The notes beneath the pieces were generated by a model. It had not been told where the DNA came from and ran no database searches. It saw only the letters and a program-made list of their open reading frames with translations. From contig NZ_QWEZ01000002.1 in assembly GCF_003864255.1 (NCBI RefSeq), positions 1,362,535 to 1,426,534 of the forward strand: a stretch of DNA of 64,000 bases, written 5' to 3'. Every line of letters begins with the position of its first letter. The first letter of the stretch is position 1. Shown piece by piece: positions 57,742-64,000 of this stretch. A program made the position numbers and the translations under genes. The stretch is from Aestuariirhabdus litorea (GTDB lineage Bacteria; Pseudomonadota; Gammaproteobacteria; Pseudomonadales; Aestuariirhabdaceae).

Positions 57742-57833
57742 CATCGACAAGCCATTTCCCCGCCCACACCTTCGCTTATCCCTTCGACTTGCGCCGCACA
57801 CCGGCTATGCGATTCCTGCTTTAATCTCCGTGC

Positions 57834-57888
57834 GTGACCCTTATGGTCACTGAGTTGGCTTATAGGGTCACTGCGGTGACGGTTGACC
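57834..57888 (+). promoter_or_regulatory. Cluster of GTGAC/GTCAC half-sites upstream of the epimerase gene
   Basis: GTGAC (57834-57838) and GTCAC (57846-57850) form a palindrome with 7-bp spacing; GTCAC (57867-57871) and GTGAC (57876-57880) form an everted pair; a TTGACC follows at 57883-57888. This density of one half-site in 55 bp suggests an operator region for the genes downstream. Confidence 0.45.
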
Positions 57889-57938
57889 AGAGCTAAGCTG
57901 TTACCCCATCAAGACAATAACGATCGTACGGGGAGAAC

Positions 57939-58928
57939 ATGGTAGCGCAAGCGATGAAGCCGGCACCCAGGGTGTTGATCACAGGAGCCACCGGATTTAT
58001 AGGCACCCAGCTGGTGCAGTGGCTGTCTGATCGGCAGCCCGGATGGCATCTGGTCGCCACGGATGTGCGTCCTTCACCGGCGGTGGCTGAGATGGCGGAC
58101 CGCTTTGAGCGGCTGGATGTACGTGACCAGTCGGCGCTCTGTGCGCTGCTGCAGGAGGAGCGGATCGATACCCTGGTTCACCTGGCGTCAATCGTGGTCC
58201 CCCCCCCGGGGATGGGGCGTGACACTCAGTACGAGATCGATGTGGTGGGCACCCGCTGTGTGCTGGAGGCTGCCGTGATGGCGGGGGTCGAGCAGATCGT
58301 GGCCACCACCAGTGGGGCTGCCTATGGCTACCATGCGGATAATCCCGAATGGTTAAGCGAGAGCGATCCACTCAGGGGCAATGACAGTTTTGCCTATTCG
58401 GCCCATAAACGCCTGGTGGAGGAGCTGTTGGCGGAGTATCGCCAGCAGCAGCCGCAGCTCCGGCAGCTGGTCTTACGCCCCGGTACGGTGCTGGGTGCGA
58501 CCGCCAGTAACCAGATTACCAATCTTTTCGAGCAGCGCTGCATCATTGGTGTGGCCGGATGCCTGAGCCCTTTTGTCTTTATCTGGGATCAGGACCTGGT
58601 GCAGATCATTGCCCGGGGGGTAGAGCAGCGCCGGGCCGGTATTTACAATGTGGCGGGGGATGGTGCCCTCACCATGGCCCAGTTGGCCGCCAGGTTGGGT
58701 AAACCCTATCTGCCCTTGCCGGCCTGGTTCATTCGCGGCGCGCTCTCAGTGCTCAAGCCTTTGGGGCTGAATCAGTATGGGCCCGAGCAGGTGAAGTTCA
58801 TCAGTTATCGTCCAGTGTTGGACAATCGGCGCCTGAAAGCCGAGTTTGGCTATGTTCCCCAGTACACTAGCGAGCAGGCCTTCGACGCCTATCTGGCCGC
58901 ACGCGAATCACGGCAGGAGGTTGCCTGA
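57939..58928 (+). CDS. NAD-dependent epimerase/dehydratase
   Basis: 329 aa extended SDR. The Rossmann glycine motif is ITGATGFIG, TTSGAAYGY supplies the catalytic Thr/Ser, and FAYSAHKRLVEE gives YxxxK (Tyr153, Lys157). The last third holds a substrate-binding part. Substrate is unknown; nucleotide sugars and steroids are both possible. GGGGAGAAC directly precedes the ATG at 57939. It is followed immediately by the cytochrome/propeller gene (stop TGA abuts ATG), so the two are probably co-translated. Confidence 0.85.
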   Translation: MVAQAMKPAPRVLITGATGFIGTQLVQWLSDRQPGWHLVATDVRPSPAVAEMADRFERLDVRDQSALCALLQEERIDTLVHLASIVVPPPGMGRDTQYEIDVVGTRCVLEAAVMAGVEQIVATTSGAAYGYHADNPEWLSESDPLRGNDSFAYSAHKRLVEELLAEYRQQQPQLRQLVLRPGTVLGATASNQITNLFEQRCIIGVAGCLSPFVFIWDQDLVQIIARGVEQRRAGIYNVAGDGALTMAQLAARLGKPYLPLPAWFIRGALSVLKPLGLNQYGPEQVKFISYRPVLDNRRLKAEFGYVPQYTSEQAFDAYLAARESRQEVA

Positions 58929-60701
58929 ATGAGATGCACCATGATTCCCCTGTTGGTCGCACTGTCCGTCCCGGCCCAGGCAGTGGACTTCAGGATCCAG
59001 GATGAGCAGGGGCAGCCGCTTGCCACGGTTATGGTCAGCGCCTACCCCACGGAAACCTTTGCCCTGGACAAGTCTGATAATGGCTATGCTCCCCATGGCG
59101 TGGTTAACCGGGGGCTGTTCGAGTATACCCGCTTCAGTGGTTCGGATGGGGTCCTGGCCTGGCCCGATATGCCCTACAACCAGCCGGTACGATACCGGCT
59201 GCGCAAGCAGGGATATAAGGATGTGGTGGTAGCCCCTACCAGCGAACAGAATTTTTCCCTGACCATGGAGCGGGAAACCGATCCGGCAAAACTGGCGGCC
59301 AGTCGGGCGGCCAATACCTGGCTGGCGGCGCTGGACCTTGAGGGGGATGAGGAGCTGAAGAAGCACTTTGTGTTGCAATGTGGCTTCTGTCATCAGCAGG
59401 GGACCAAATACATCCGCTGGCAACGCAGTGCCGACGAGTGGAGCAACACCTTTGAGCGCATGATCGGCTACGGCTCGCGTTTGCACGATGAGGCTCAGGA
59501 GCGACTGCCCGATCTGTTGGAGGAGGGCTACCGCAAGCTACGTGAACACCCCGAACTGATTCCCGCCGAAAAGCCATGGCAGCCTCAACTTGCAGATACG
59601 CAGATCAAGGAGCTGGCTATTGGTGATAGTTTTTCGCAAATGCATGACCTGTTAGTGGCATCGAATGGGCTGGTTTACGTGGGTGACAACCTGCAGGATC
59701 GCCTCTACGAGATTGATCCGACCAGCGGTGAGTACCGTGTCTATAGGCTACCCAACCCGGGCTACGAGCTGGGTGGTATCCTGGCGGGTAAGCTGAAGCA
59801 GTTCCCCAAGCATGAAAGCTATATGGGGATTCACTCCTTTGCCGAGTCGCCCAGGGATGGTCATATCTTTATTACGCCTTCTGTGCAGCAGGCGCTGCTG
59901 GAGTTTGATCCGGTCAGCAAGGAGTTTACCGTCCACCCGATGGAGGAGGGGTTTTATCCCCACACGGTGCGGGTGGACCAGCAGGACAGGGTCTGGTTTA
60001 CCCTGGCGATCTCAAACCAGGTGGCGATGTTCGATCGCCAGAGCGGGGAGTTTACCTACTACGATCTGCCCGCCCGCAGTTTCAAGGAAAGCCTGACCAT
60101 CGGTGCCAGTAGCTTTATTCTCCAGCTGGCCCGTTGGGGGGTACCGCTGCACCTGCTTCCGATCGACAAGGAGTCGATGGGGCTGCCTCTACCCTACGGG
60201 ATTGATGTGGCTCCCGATGGATCGGTCTGGTTTGCGCGCCTGCACACCGACGCCATCGGCAAGATTGACCCGCAAACCGGGGAGGTGCGGATGATTCCAA
60301 CCCCCTTCAAGGGGCCGCGCAGGTTGCGGGCCGATTCCCGCGGGCATTTGTGGATTGCGGCCTTCCCCGAAGGGCAGGTTGTTGAGTTTGACCCCGGGGC
60401 GGAGACCTTCACCCGTTATGATATGCCTACTGAACCGCTGGGCAGTGACACGCCCTATTCGCTCAATGTCGATCGTGAGCGGGATCGGGTTTGGGTGAAC
60501 GGTAACGCATCCGATACTCTGCTGCGGTTTGATATCCAGCAGAAAAGTTGGCGAGTGTTCCCTCTGCCGCGGCGGGTAACCTTCACACGGGATGTCGAGA
60601 TCGCCCAGGATGGAACTATCTTTACCACCAACTCGAACTTCCCCAGTTGGCATATCGAGGATGGGCAGCCGACGCTGATTCATATCGCCCCCGGCTCCTG
60701 A
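58929..60701 (+). CDS. Secreted cytochrome c fused to a Vgb/SMP-30-type beta-propeller
   Basis: 590 aa. A short signal peptide (MIPLLVALSVPAQA) is followed by a carboxypeptidase-regulatory-like domain (about 20-112: DFRIQDEQGQPLATVMVSAYP). A small c-type haem domain has CGFCH (Cys151, Cys154, His155), with Met178 a possible distal ligand. At least six propeller blades follow from about 225 to the end, seen as VYVGDNLQDRLYEIDP, VWFTLAISNQVAMFDR, VWFARLHTDAIGKIDP, LWIAAFPEGQVVEFDP and VWVNGNASDTLLRFDI. This resembles virginiamycin B lyase or gluconolactonase propellers. AGGAGG lies 8 bp before the start. It is probably a periplasmic redox or binding protein; the activity is unknown. Confidence 0.8.
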   Translation: MRCTMIPLLVALSVPAQAVDFRIQDEQGQPLATVMVSAYPTETFALDKSDNGYAPHGVVNRGLFEYTRFSGSDGVLAWPDMPYNQPVRYRLRKQGYKDVVVAPTSEQNFSLTMERETDPAKLAASRAANTWLAALDLEGDEELKKHFVLQCGFCHQQGTKYIRWQRSADEWSNTFERMIGYGSRLHDEAQERLPDLLEEGYRKLREHPELIPAEKPWQPQLADTQIKELAIGDSFSQMHDLLVASNGLVYVGDNLQDRLYEIDPTSGEYRVYRLPNPGYELGGILAGKLKQFPKHESYMGIHSFAESPRDGHIFITPSVQQALLEFDPVSKEFTVHPMEEGFYPHTVRVDQQDRVWFTLAISNQVAMFDRQSGEFTYYDLPARSFKESLTIGASSFILQLARWGVPLHLLPIDKESMGLPLPYGIDVAPDGSVWFARLHTDAIGKIDPQTGEVRMIPTPFKGPRRLRADSRGHLWIAAFPEGQVVEFDPGAETFTRYDMPTEPLGSDTPYSLNVDRERDRVWVNGNASDTLLRFDIQQKSWRVFPLPRRVTFTRDVEIAQDGTIFTTNSNFPSWHIEDGQPTLIHIAPGS

Positions 60702-60829
60702 TCGCTGGCCCCGATGAACAGGTCCCATTCGCCAAAAGTCGCCATGAGGCGGGCTGGTGATGCGGGCCCTGTCGGGGGTCGCTTGTTCTCACTTTCCGGT
60801 TCGTACCCGCTTGCTCACAAGGCCTGTCT

Positions 60830-62017
60830 ATGTATGTAGTGCCCCGATTCCTTCTCTCCTGTTTCTTTGCCTTCGTAGCGGGTCACGTGATGAATTACAG
60901 CGTGATCTTTTATGCCCAGGAGGTGTTGGGTTCTGACCTGCTGGCGGGCGTTGGCTTCTTCCTCAGTTTTGGGGGGGCGCCGCTCTTGGTCGGCTGGTAC
61001 GCGGGGGCACTCTGTGATCGCCAGTCACCATCAATGTTGATCCTGCTGTCCCAGATTCTGTTTGTTGTGGCGGCTTTACTGATGTTGTTGTTGCAGTACC
61101 TTGAGTGGGGACCGCTGTCGAGGGTTGCTATCTTCCTGTTAGCGTCAACCGTTGCCGGAGTCGCCTGGTGTTTTATCGCTCCCGCGCGGTTGGCGCTGTT
61201 GGGCCGGCTTGTCCCCCTTGATCGCCTGCACGGCGTGTCGGTGCTATTCAATGTGCTGGTGATGGTGGGGTTTGGCCTGGCGCCGATACTGATTGCATTG
61301 CTGCGAGGCAGTTTTGGATGGCCTGGCCCGCTGGGGGCTGTATTGTTGCTGTTTATTCTGGCCAGCCTGCTGTTGAGCGGGATTAGGGTTACTGTTCCGG
61401 AGTTGCCCTCGGCCTCTGTGTGGAGCGATGTGCGCGGCGGGTTGCGTTACATACTCGGCAATCCGCTGATGTTGCAGCTGCTGCTATTGACGCTGATCGT
61501 CTACTCGGTGATGGGGCCGGTACAGGTGATGATCCCTCGCTTCGCCCTTGATGTGCTGGAGTTGACGCCCATGCAGCGGGGAGGGCTGCTGGCGGTGATG
61601 GCGGTCGCGCTTTTTGCAGGAGGGCTGGTGTGCATGCTGTTTGGAAAGCGATTGCACCAGGGAAAGGCGGTGATCGGCTCACTGCTGCTCTCCTCCTTGC
61701 TCATGCTGGCGTTTAGCTTTAGTGATGTGCTGTGGCAGGCCAGTGTTTGGTTGCTGCTGGCGGGCATCTTTGCAGGGGTATCGGTCAGCTTGATTGTGGC
61801 GGCGTTGCAGCTTAACGCCGAAGACCGCTATCGGGGGCGGGTGATGAGCATGTACACCATCAGTACCCAGGTGCTGCCGGCGACCTCGGGGCTTCTTTGT
61901 GGTGTGGTGCTGGAATTTATCTCTCCGGCCTCAGGGTTGTCGCTGGCAGCGGCGATCCTGCTTTTGTTGGGCGGGTTGGCCTGGTGGCGAATGGGAGTCC
62001 TGCGCCGTTATGCCTGA
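60830..62017 (+). CDS. Major facilitator superfamily transporter (EntS-like)
   Basis: 395 aa with about 12 membrane helices. MFS markers are GGAPLLVGWYAGALCDRQSP between helices 2 and 3 and AEDRYRGRVMSMYTISTQVLP in the second half. The overall type is the MFS_3 group that includes exporters such as EntS. It probably exports a product of the preceding genes or imports their substrate. The C-terminus overlaps the end of the convergent AraC gene by 10 bases. Confidence 0.85.
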   Translation: MYVVPRFLLSCFFAFVAGHVMNYSVIFYAQEVLGSDLLAGVGFFLSFGGAPLLVGWYAGALCDRQSPSMLILLSQILFVVAALLMLLLQYLEWGPLSRVAIFLLASTVAGVAWCFIAPARLALLGRLVPLDRLHGVSVLFNVLVMVGFGLAPILIALLRGSFGWPGPLGAVLLLFILASLLLSGIRVTVPELPSASVWSDVRGGLRYILGNPLMLQLLLLTLIVYSVMGPVQVMIPRFALDVLELTPMQRGGLLAVMAVALFAGGLVCMLFGKRLHQGKAVIGSLLLSSLLMLAFSFSDVLWQASVWLLLAGIFAGVSVSLIVAALQLNAEDRYRGRVMSMYTISTQVLPATSGLLCGVVLEFISPASGLSLAAAILLLLGGLAWWRMGVLRRYA

Positions 62018-63042
62018 TCTGGCGAGCTCGACTGAAGTGAGTGGCGATACTGGCCGGGGGTTTGTCCGGTCCATTTTTTAAAGGCTCGATAGAATGCGCT
62101 GGGCTCGGTAAATCCCAGCATAAAGGCGATCTCCCCGTAACTGATTTCGCTGCGCTCCAGGTACTCCAGCGCCAGTTGATGGCGGGTCCTGTTAAGCAGT
62201 TTCTGGTAACTGGTTCCCTCCTCATCAAGCTTTCGCTGCAGGGTGCGTGCGCTCATATTGAGGGCGTGGGCGATGCGCTGTTTGTCTGGCTCTTGCCCCA
62301 TCAGTTGCTGGTTGATCAGGCTGACCACCTGTTGGCTGAAGGAGCTGTCTTTGAGCTGGATAATCAGTTTGTCGGCTTGGGCGCGTAGCAGGGTGCACAG
62401 GGTGCTGTTGGCCTGGCGGATTGGCTGGTTTCGCATTCCCGCAGGGAGAATGAGTGCATTTTCTGTTGCGTCGAAACGTACCGGGTAGCCCAGCATCGAC
62501 TCATACTGGTCAGCGTAGGCTGGGGCCTGTGCGCTAAAGCAGATCGCGTCCACGGAAAACCCCTCTACCAGCCACTGCCCCATCTTTATCCAGCTGCTGA
62601 GTATCGCAGCAACCCGCTGATGAGTGCATGTGTGGTCCGGGTGCAGGGGGTCATAGCGCAGTAAGCAGTGGTCCGGCGCGCGCTCATCCTGGACGATTGA
62701 GCCGCCTTCACCGACCAGGTTCTGATATTGCTGCACATGGCAGAAGGCCTCCTCCAGGGTGGCGCTGTTCATGGCGATGTATCCCAACACATTAAAACTA
62801 CCCGGTTCGGTCCGCATCCCCATCAACAGTCCAACGGGGGTGTCGGGACGATGACGGATAATCTCTTCCCACAGTCTTTCCTGCACCAGGAAGGGGATGC
62901 GGTTGTCGGGGTTGCAGAGTTGCTCGGGCGCCAGGCCGCAGGCGTCGGACAGCTCTAGGCGATCCAGGCCCAGCTCGACGGCAGTGTCCAGTAGTGTGTT
63001 GGTCAGGCTGACGCTGACCTCAGCTTGAGCGCTAGGTTTCAT
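62008..63042 (-). CDS. AraC-family regulator
   Basis: 344 aa from the ATG at 63042 (TTG at 63060 is an alternative). The N-terminal ligand domain is of the arabinose-binding type seen in OruR/ArgR-like regulators (DTAVELGLDRLELSDACGLAPEQL, LLMGMRTEPGSFNVLGYIAMNSATLEEA). The C-terminal double HTH has SARTLQRKLDEEGTSYQKLLNRTRHQLA and GEIAFMLGFTEPSAFYRAFKKWTGQTP. It likely controls the preceding module, sensing its substrate. It overlaps the MFS end and is divergent from the SOS gene. Confidence 0.85.
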   Translation of the reverse strand: MKPSAQAEVSVSLTNTLLDTAVELGLDRLELSDACGLAPEQLCNPDNRIPFLVQERLWEEIIRHRPDTPVGLLMGMRTEPGSFNVLGYIAMNSATLEEAFCHVQQYQNLVGEGGSIVQDERAPDHCLLRYDPLHPDHTCTHQRVAAILSSWIKMGQWLVEGFSVDAICFSAQAPAYADQYESMLGYPVRFDATENALILPAGMRNQPIRQANSTLCTLLRAQADKLIIQLKDSSFSQQVVSLINQQLMGQEPDKQRIAHALNMSARTLQRKLDEEGTSYQKLLNRTRHQLALEYLERSEISYGEIAFMLGFTEPSAFYRAFKKWTGQTPGQYRHSLQSSSPDQA

Positions 63043-63103
63043 ATCGGGGGATGCTAGCAAATCGAGCCTATGCTGTGCCAGCGAAGGGGATGGCTTGCAT
63101 TAG

Positions 63104-63119
63104 CTGTTTATATATACAA
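63104..63119 (+). promoter_or_regulatory. LexA box 1 (degenerate)
   Basis: CTG, ten AT-rich bases, then CAA: CTG-N10-CAA with a TATATATA centre. It misses one base of the CTG-N10-CAG consensus. It lies 2 bp upstream of the better box, so LexA may bind cooperatively. Confidence 0.55.
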
Positions 63120-63121
63120 TA

Positions 63122-63137
63122 CTGGTTGTCTATACAG
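63122..63137 (+). promoter_or_regulatory. LexA box 2
   Basis: CTG-GTTGTCTATA-CAG, flanked by TA on each side (TACTG ... CAGTA), matches the E. coli LexA consensus. It lies 15 bp before the ATG of the SOS gene, where it would block transcription until DNA damage. Confidence 0.88.
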
Positions 63138-63152
63138 TATTGGAGGTGCGCT

Positions 63153-63836
63153 ATGCAATTCAAGGGTCGAACGGGTGTGCGGGCTTTTCGGGCGAATGAT
63201 GGTTGGGCGCCTATAAACGGGTCTGTGATCTCCACTGGGTACAGCCGTCTGGATGAAGAGCTGCCGGGTGGCGGCTGGCCTGTCGGAGCCGTGACCGACC
63301 TGCACTGTGACGGGGAGGCGGGTAAGGAGTTGCGCCTTCTGCTTCCGGTGCTGGCCCTGCTCAGCCAGCAGCAGGAGCGCTGGTTATTGTGGGTTGCACC
63401 CCCGTTGATGCCCAGTGCCGACGTTTTGCGAGCAGCGGGTGTGAACCTTTCGCGCGTGCTGGTGGTCCGGGCCGAATCTGTGCAGGATCGCGTGGGGGTT
63501 ATCGAGCAGGCGCTCCTGGCTGGACAGTGTAGTGGTGTGTTGGGTTGGCTAAATGATCTGGATCTGAATGCAATGGAGCGGCTTCAGGCTGCTGCCAGTG
63601 AGGGGGGAAGCCTGTGCCTTCTGCTTCGCCATAAGCGTTTTGGAAGTTTACCTTTTCTGGCACCGCTGTGTGTAAGGCTGAGTGAAGGGGAAAAGGGTGT
63701 GGATGTGGAAGTGCTAAAAAGGCAGGGGGGGTGGCCGGTACCTCGCTTTGCGGTACAGCTCGAAAACCATGAAAAGATGGCCCCATCAGGGGAGATAGCG
63801 GAGGGGGTCATTAGGGGCCCCTGGGTGCGGCACTGA
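63153..63836 (+). CDS. SOS-induced ImuA/SulA-like RecA-fold protein
   Basis: 227 aa from the ATG at 63153, with GGAGG upstream; the open frame further upstream includes the LexA boxes. ISTGYSRLDEELPGGGWPVGAVTDL is the ImuA-type degenerate RecA start, and LWVAPPLMPSADVLRAAGVNLSRVLVVRA and LRHKRFGSLPFLAPLCVRL follow. ImuA helps ImuB and DnaE2 in mutagenic repair; the related pseudomonad SulA blocks division. No imuB follows here, so it may act alone as a division or repair regulator. Confidence 0.78.
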   Translation: MQFKGRTGVRAFRANDGWAPINGSVISTGYSRLDEELPGGGWPVGAVTDLHCDGEAGKELRLLLPVLALLSQQQERWLLWVAPPLMPSADVLRAAGVNLSRVLVVRAESVQDRVGVIEQALLAGQCSGVLGWLNDLDLNAMERLQAAASEGGSLCLLLRHKRFGSLPFLAPLCVRLSEGEKGVDVEVLKRQGGWPVPRFAVQLENHEKMAPSGEIAEGVIRGPWVRH

Positions 63837-63897
63837 AACTGGCTGCGGTGATCGTAAGTAGATATACCTATTCTGCGCAAAGGCACAGAAAAGGGAG

Positions 63898-63925
63898 TTG
63901 ACGAAGTCGCTGCTCGCTATATAAT
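63898..63925 (+). promoter_or_regulatory. Strong stable-RNA-type promoter at the right edge
   Basis: TTGACG at 63898-63903 and a perfect TATAAT at 63920-63925 are 16 bp apart, followed by GCGCG, the GC-rich discriminator typical of rRNA/tRNA promoters. No open frame follows in the remaining 75 bp. CCGCC-AA-GGCGG (63951-63962) and CTCAACG/CGTTGAG (63936-63942, 63974-63980) form nested inverted repeats in the leader. It probably drives an rRNA or tRNA operon beyond base 64000; in pseudomonads an rRNA operon lies near tyrS. Confidence 0.7.
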
Positions 63926-64000
63926 GCGCGTCCTTCTCAACGACAAGGCACCGCCAAGGCGGGGGAAATCTGGCGTTGAGAGGGGATTTCGAAGGTGTGT

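Noticed and set aside
63051..63152. Upstream in-frame extension of the ImuA/SulA-like gene
   Set aside because: It would translate through both LexA boxes and the promoter; a GGAGG site precedes the ATG at 63153.

Overview
The window is GC-rich, densely coded chromosomal DNA from a gammaproteobacterium. Gene content and order point to the Pseudomonadales/Oceanospirillales side of the class. Three conserved blocks support this: iscRSUA-hscBA-fdx-iscX-ndk-rlmN-pilW-rodZ-ispG-hisS-yfgM-bamB-der; xseA divergent from guaBA; and argC-(DUF6776)-bactofilin-erpA-anmK-M23 peptidase-tyrS. These resemble the arrangement I remember from Pseudomonas. I see no insertion sequence, prophage, CRISPR array, tRNA or complete rRNA gene. 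The species cannot be named from the sequence alone.

Layout. 1-3.0 kb: partial rluE and suhB on the minus strand, divergent from trmJ-cysE. 3.1-8.7 kb: the complete Isc iron-sulfur operon, with an IscR-type operator over the iscR promoter. 8.8-18.1 kb: ndk, rlmN, pilW, rodZ, ispG, hisS, yfgM, bamB, der. 18.1-22.8 kb: xseA and guaBA. 22.9-28.3 kb: an FAD oxidase of the alkyl-DHAP synthase type, then a pqiAA'BC lipid-transport operon in which PqiA is split into two genes. 28.4-40 kb: mostly minus-strand accessory and small-family genes (AidB-like dehydrogenase with a TetR regulator, YbaK, an M14-like deacylase paired with a GCS2-type ligase, a cNMP-binding/degenerate rhodanese protein, YjaG, an acyl-CoA synthetase, unknown proteins, DUF3820). 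40.1-48.4 kb: a Liv-type ABC importer interleaved with two CoA ligases. 48.5-50.7 kb: HemJ and a CLC channel. 50.8-57.7 kb: argC through tyrS, with a second IscR-type operator at erpA. 57.9-63.0 kb: an accessory module (epimerase, secreted cytochrome c/beta-propeller fusion, MFS exporter, AraC regulator). 63.1-64 kb: an SOS gene (ImuA/SulA-like) behind two LexA boxes, then a stable-RNA-type promoter whose transcript runs off the window.

How the parts work together. The Isc operon makes Fe-S clusters used by ErpA, RlmN, IspG and others encoded here. IscR probably senses cluster status and represses both the isc and erpA promoters through matching 25-bp sites. PqiABC forms an envelope lipid-transfer conduit. 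The Liv-like importer plus two AMP-forming CoA ligases looks like uptake of an organic acid coupled to CoA activation; its substrate is unknown. The least familiar genes are the cytochrome/propeller gene with its epimerase and exporter, the GCS2/M14 pair, and the unknown proteins at 38.5-39.7 kb.
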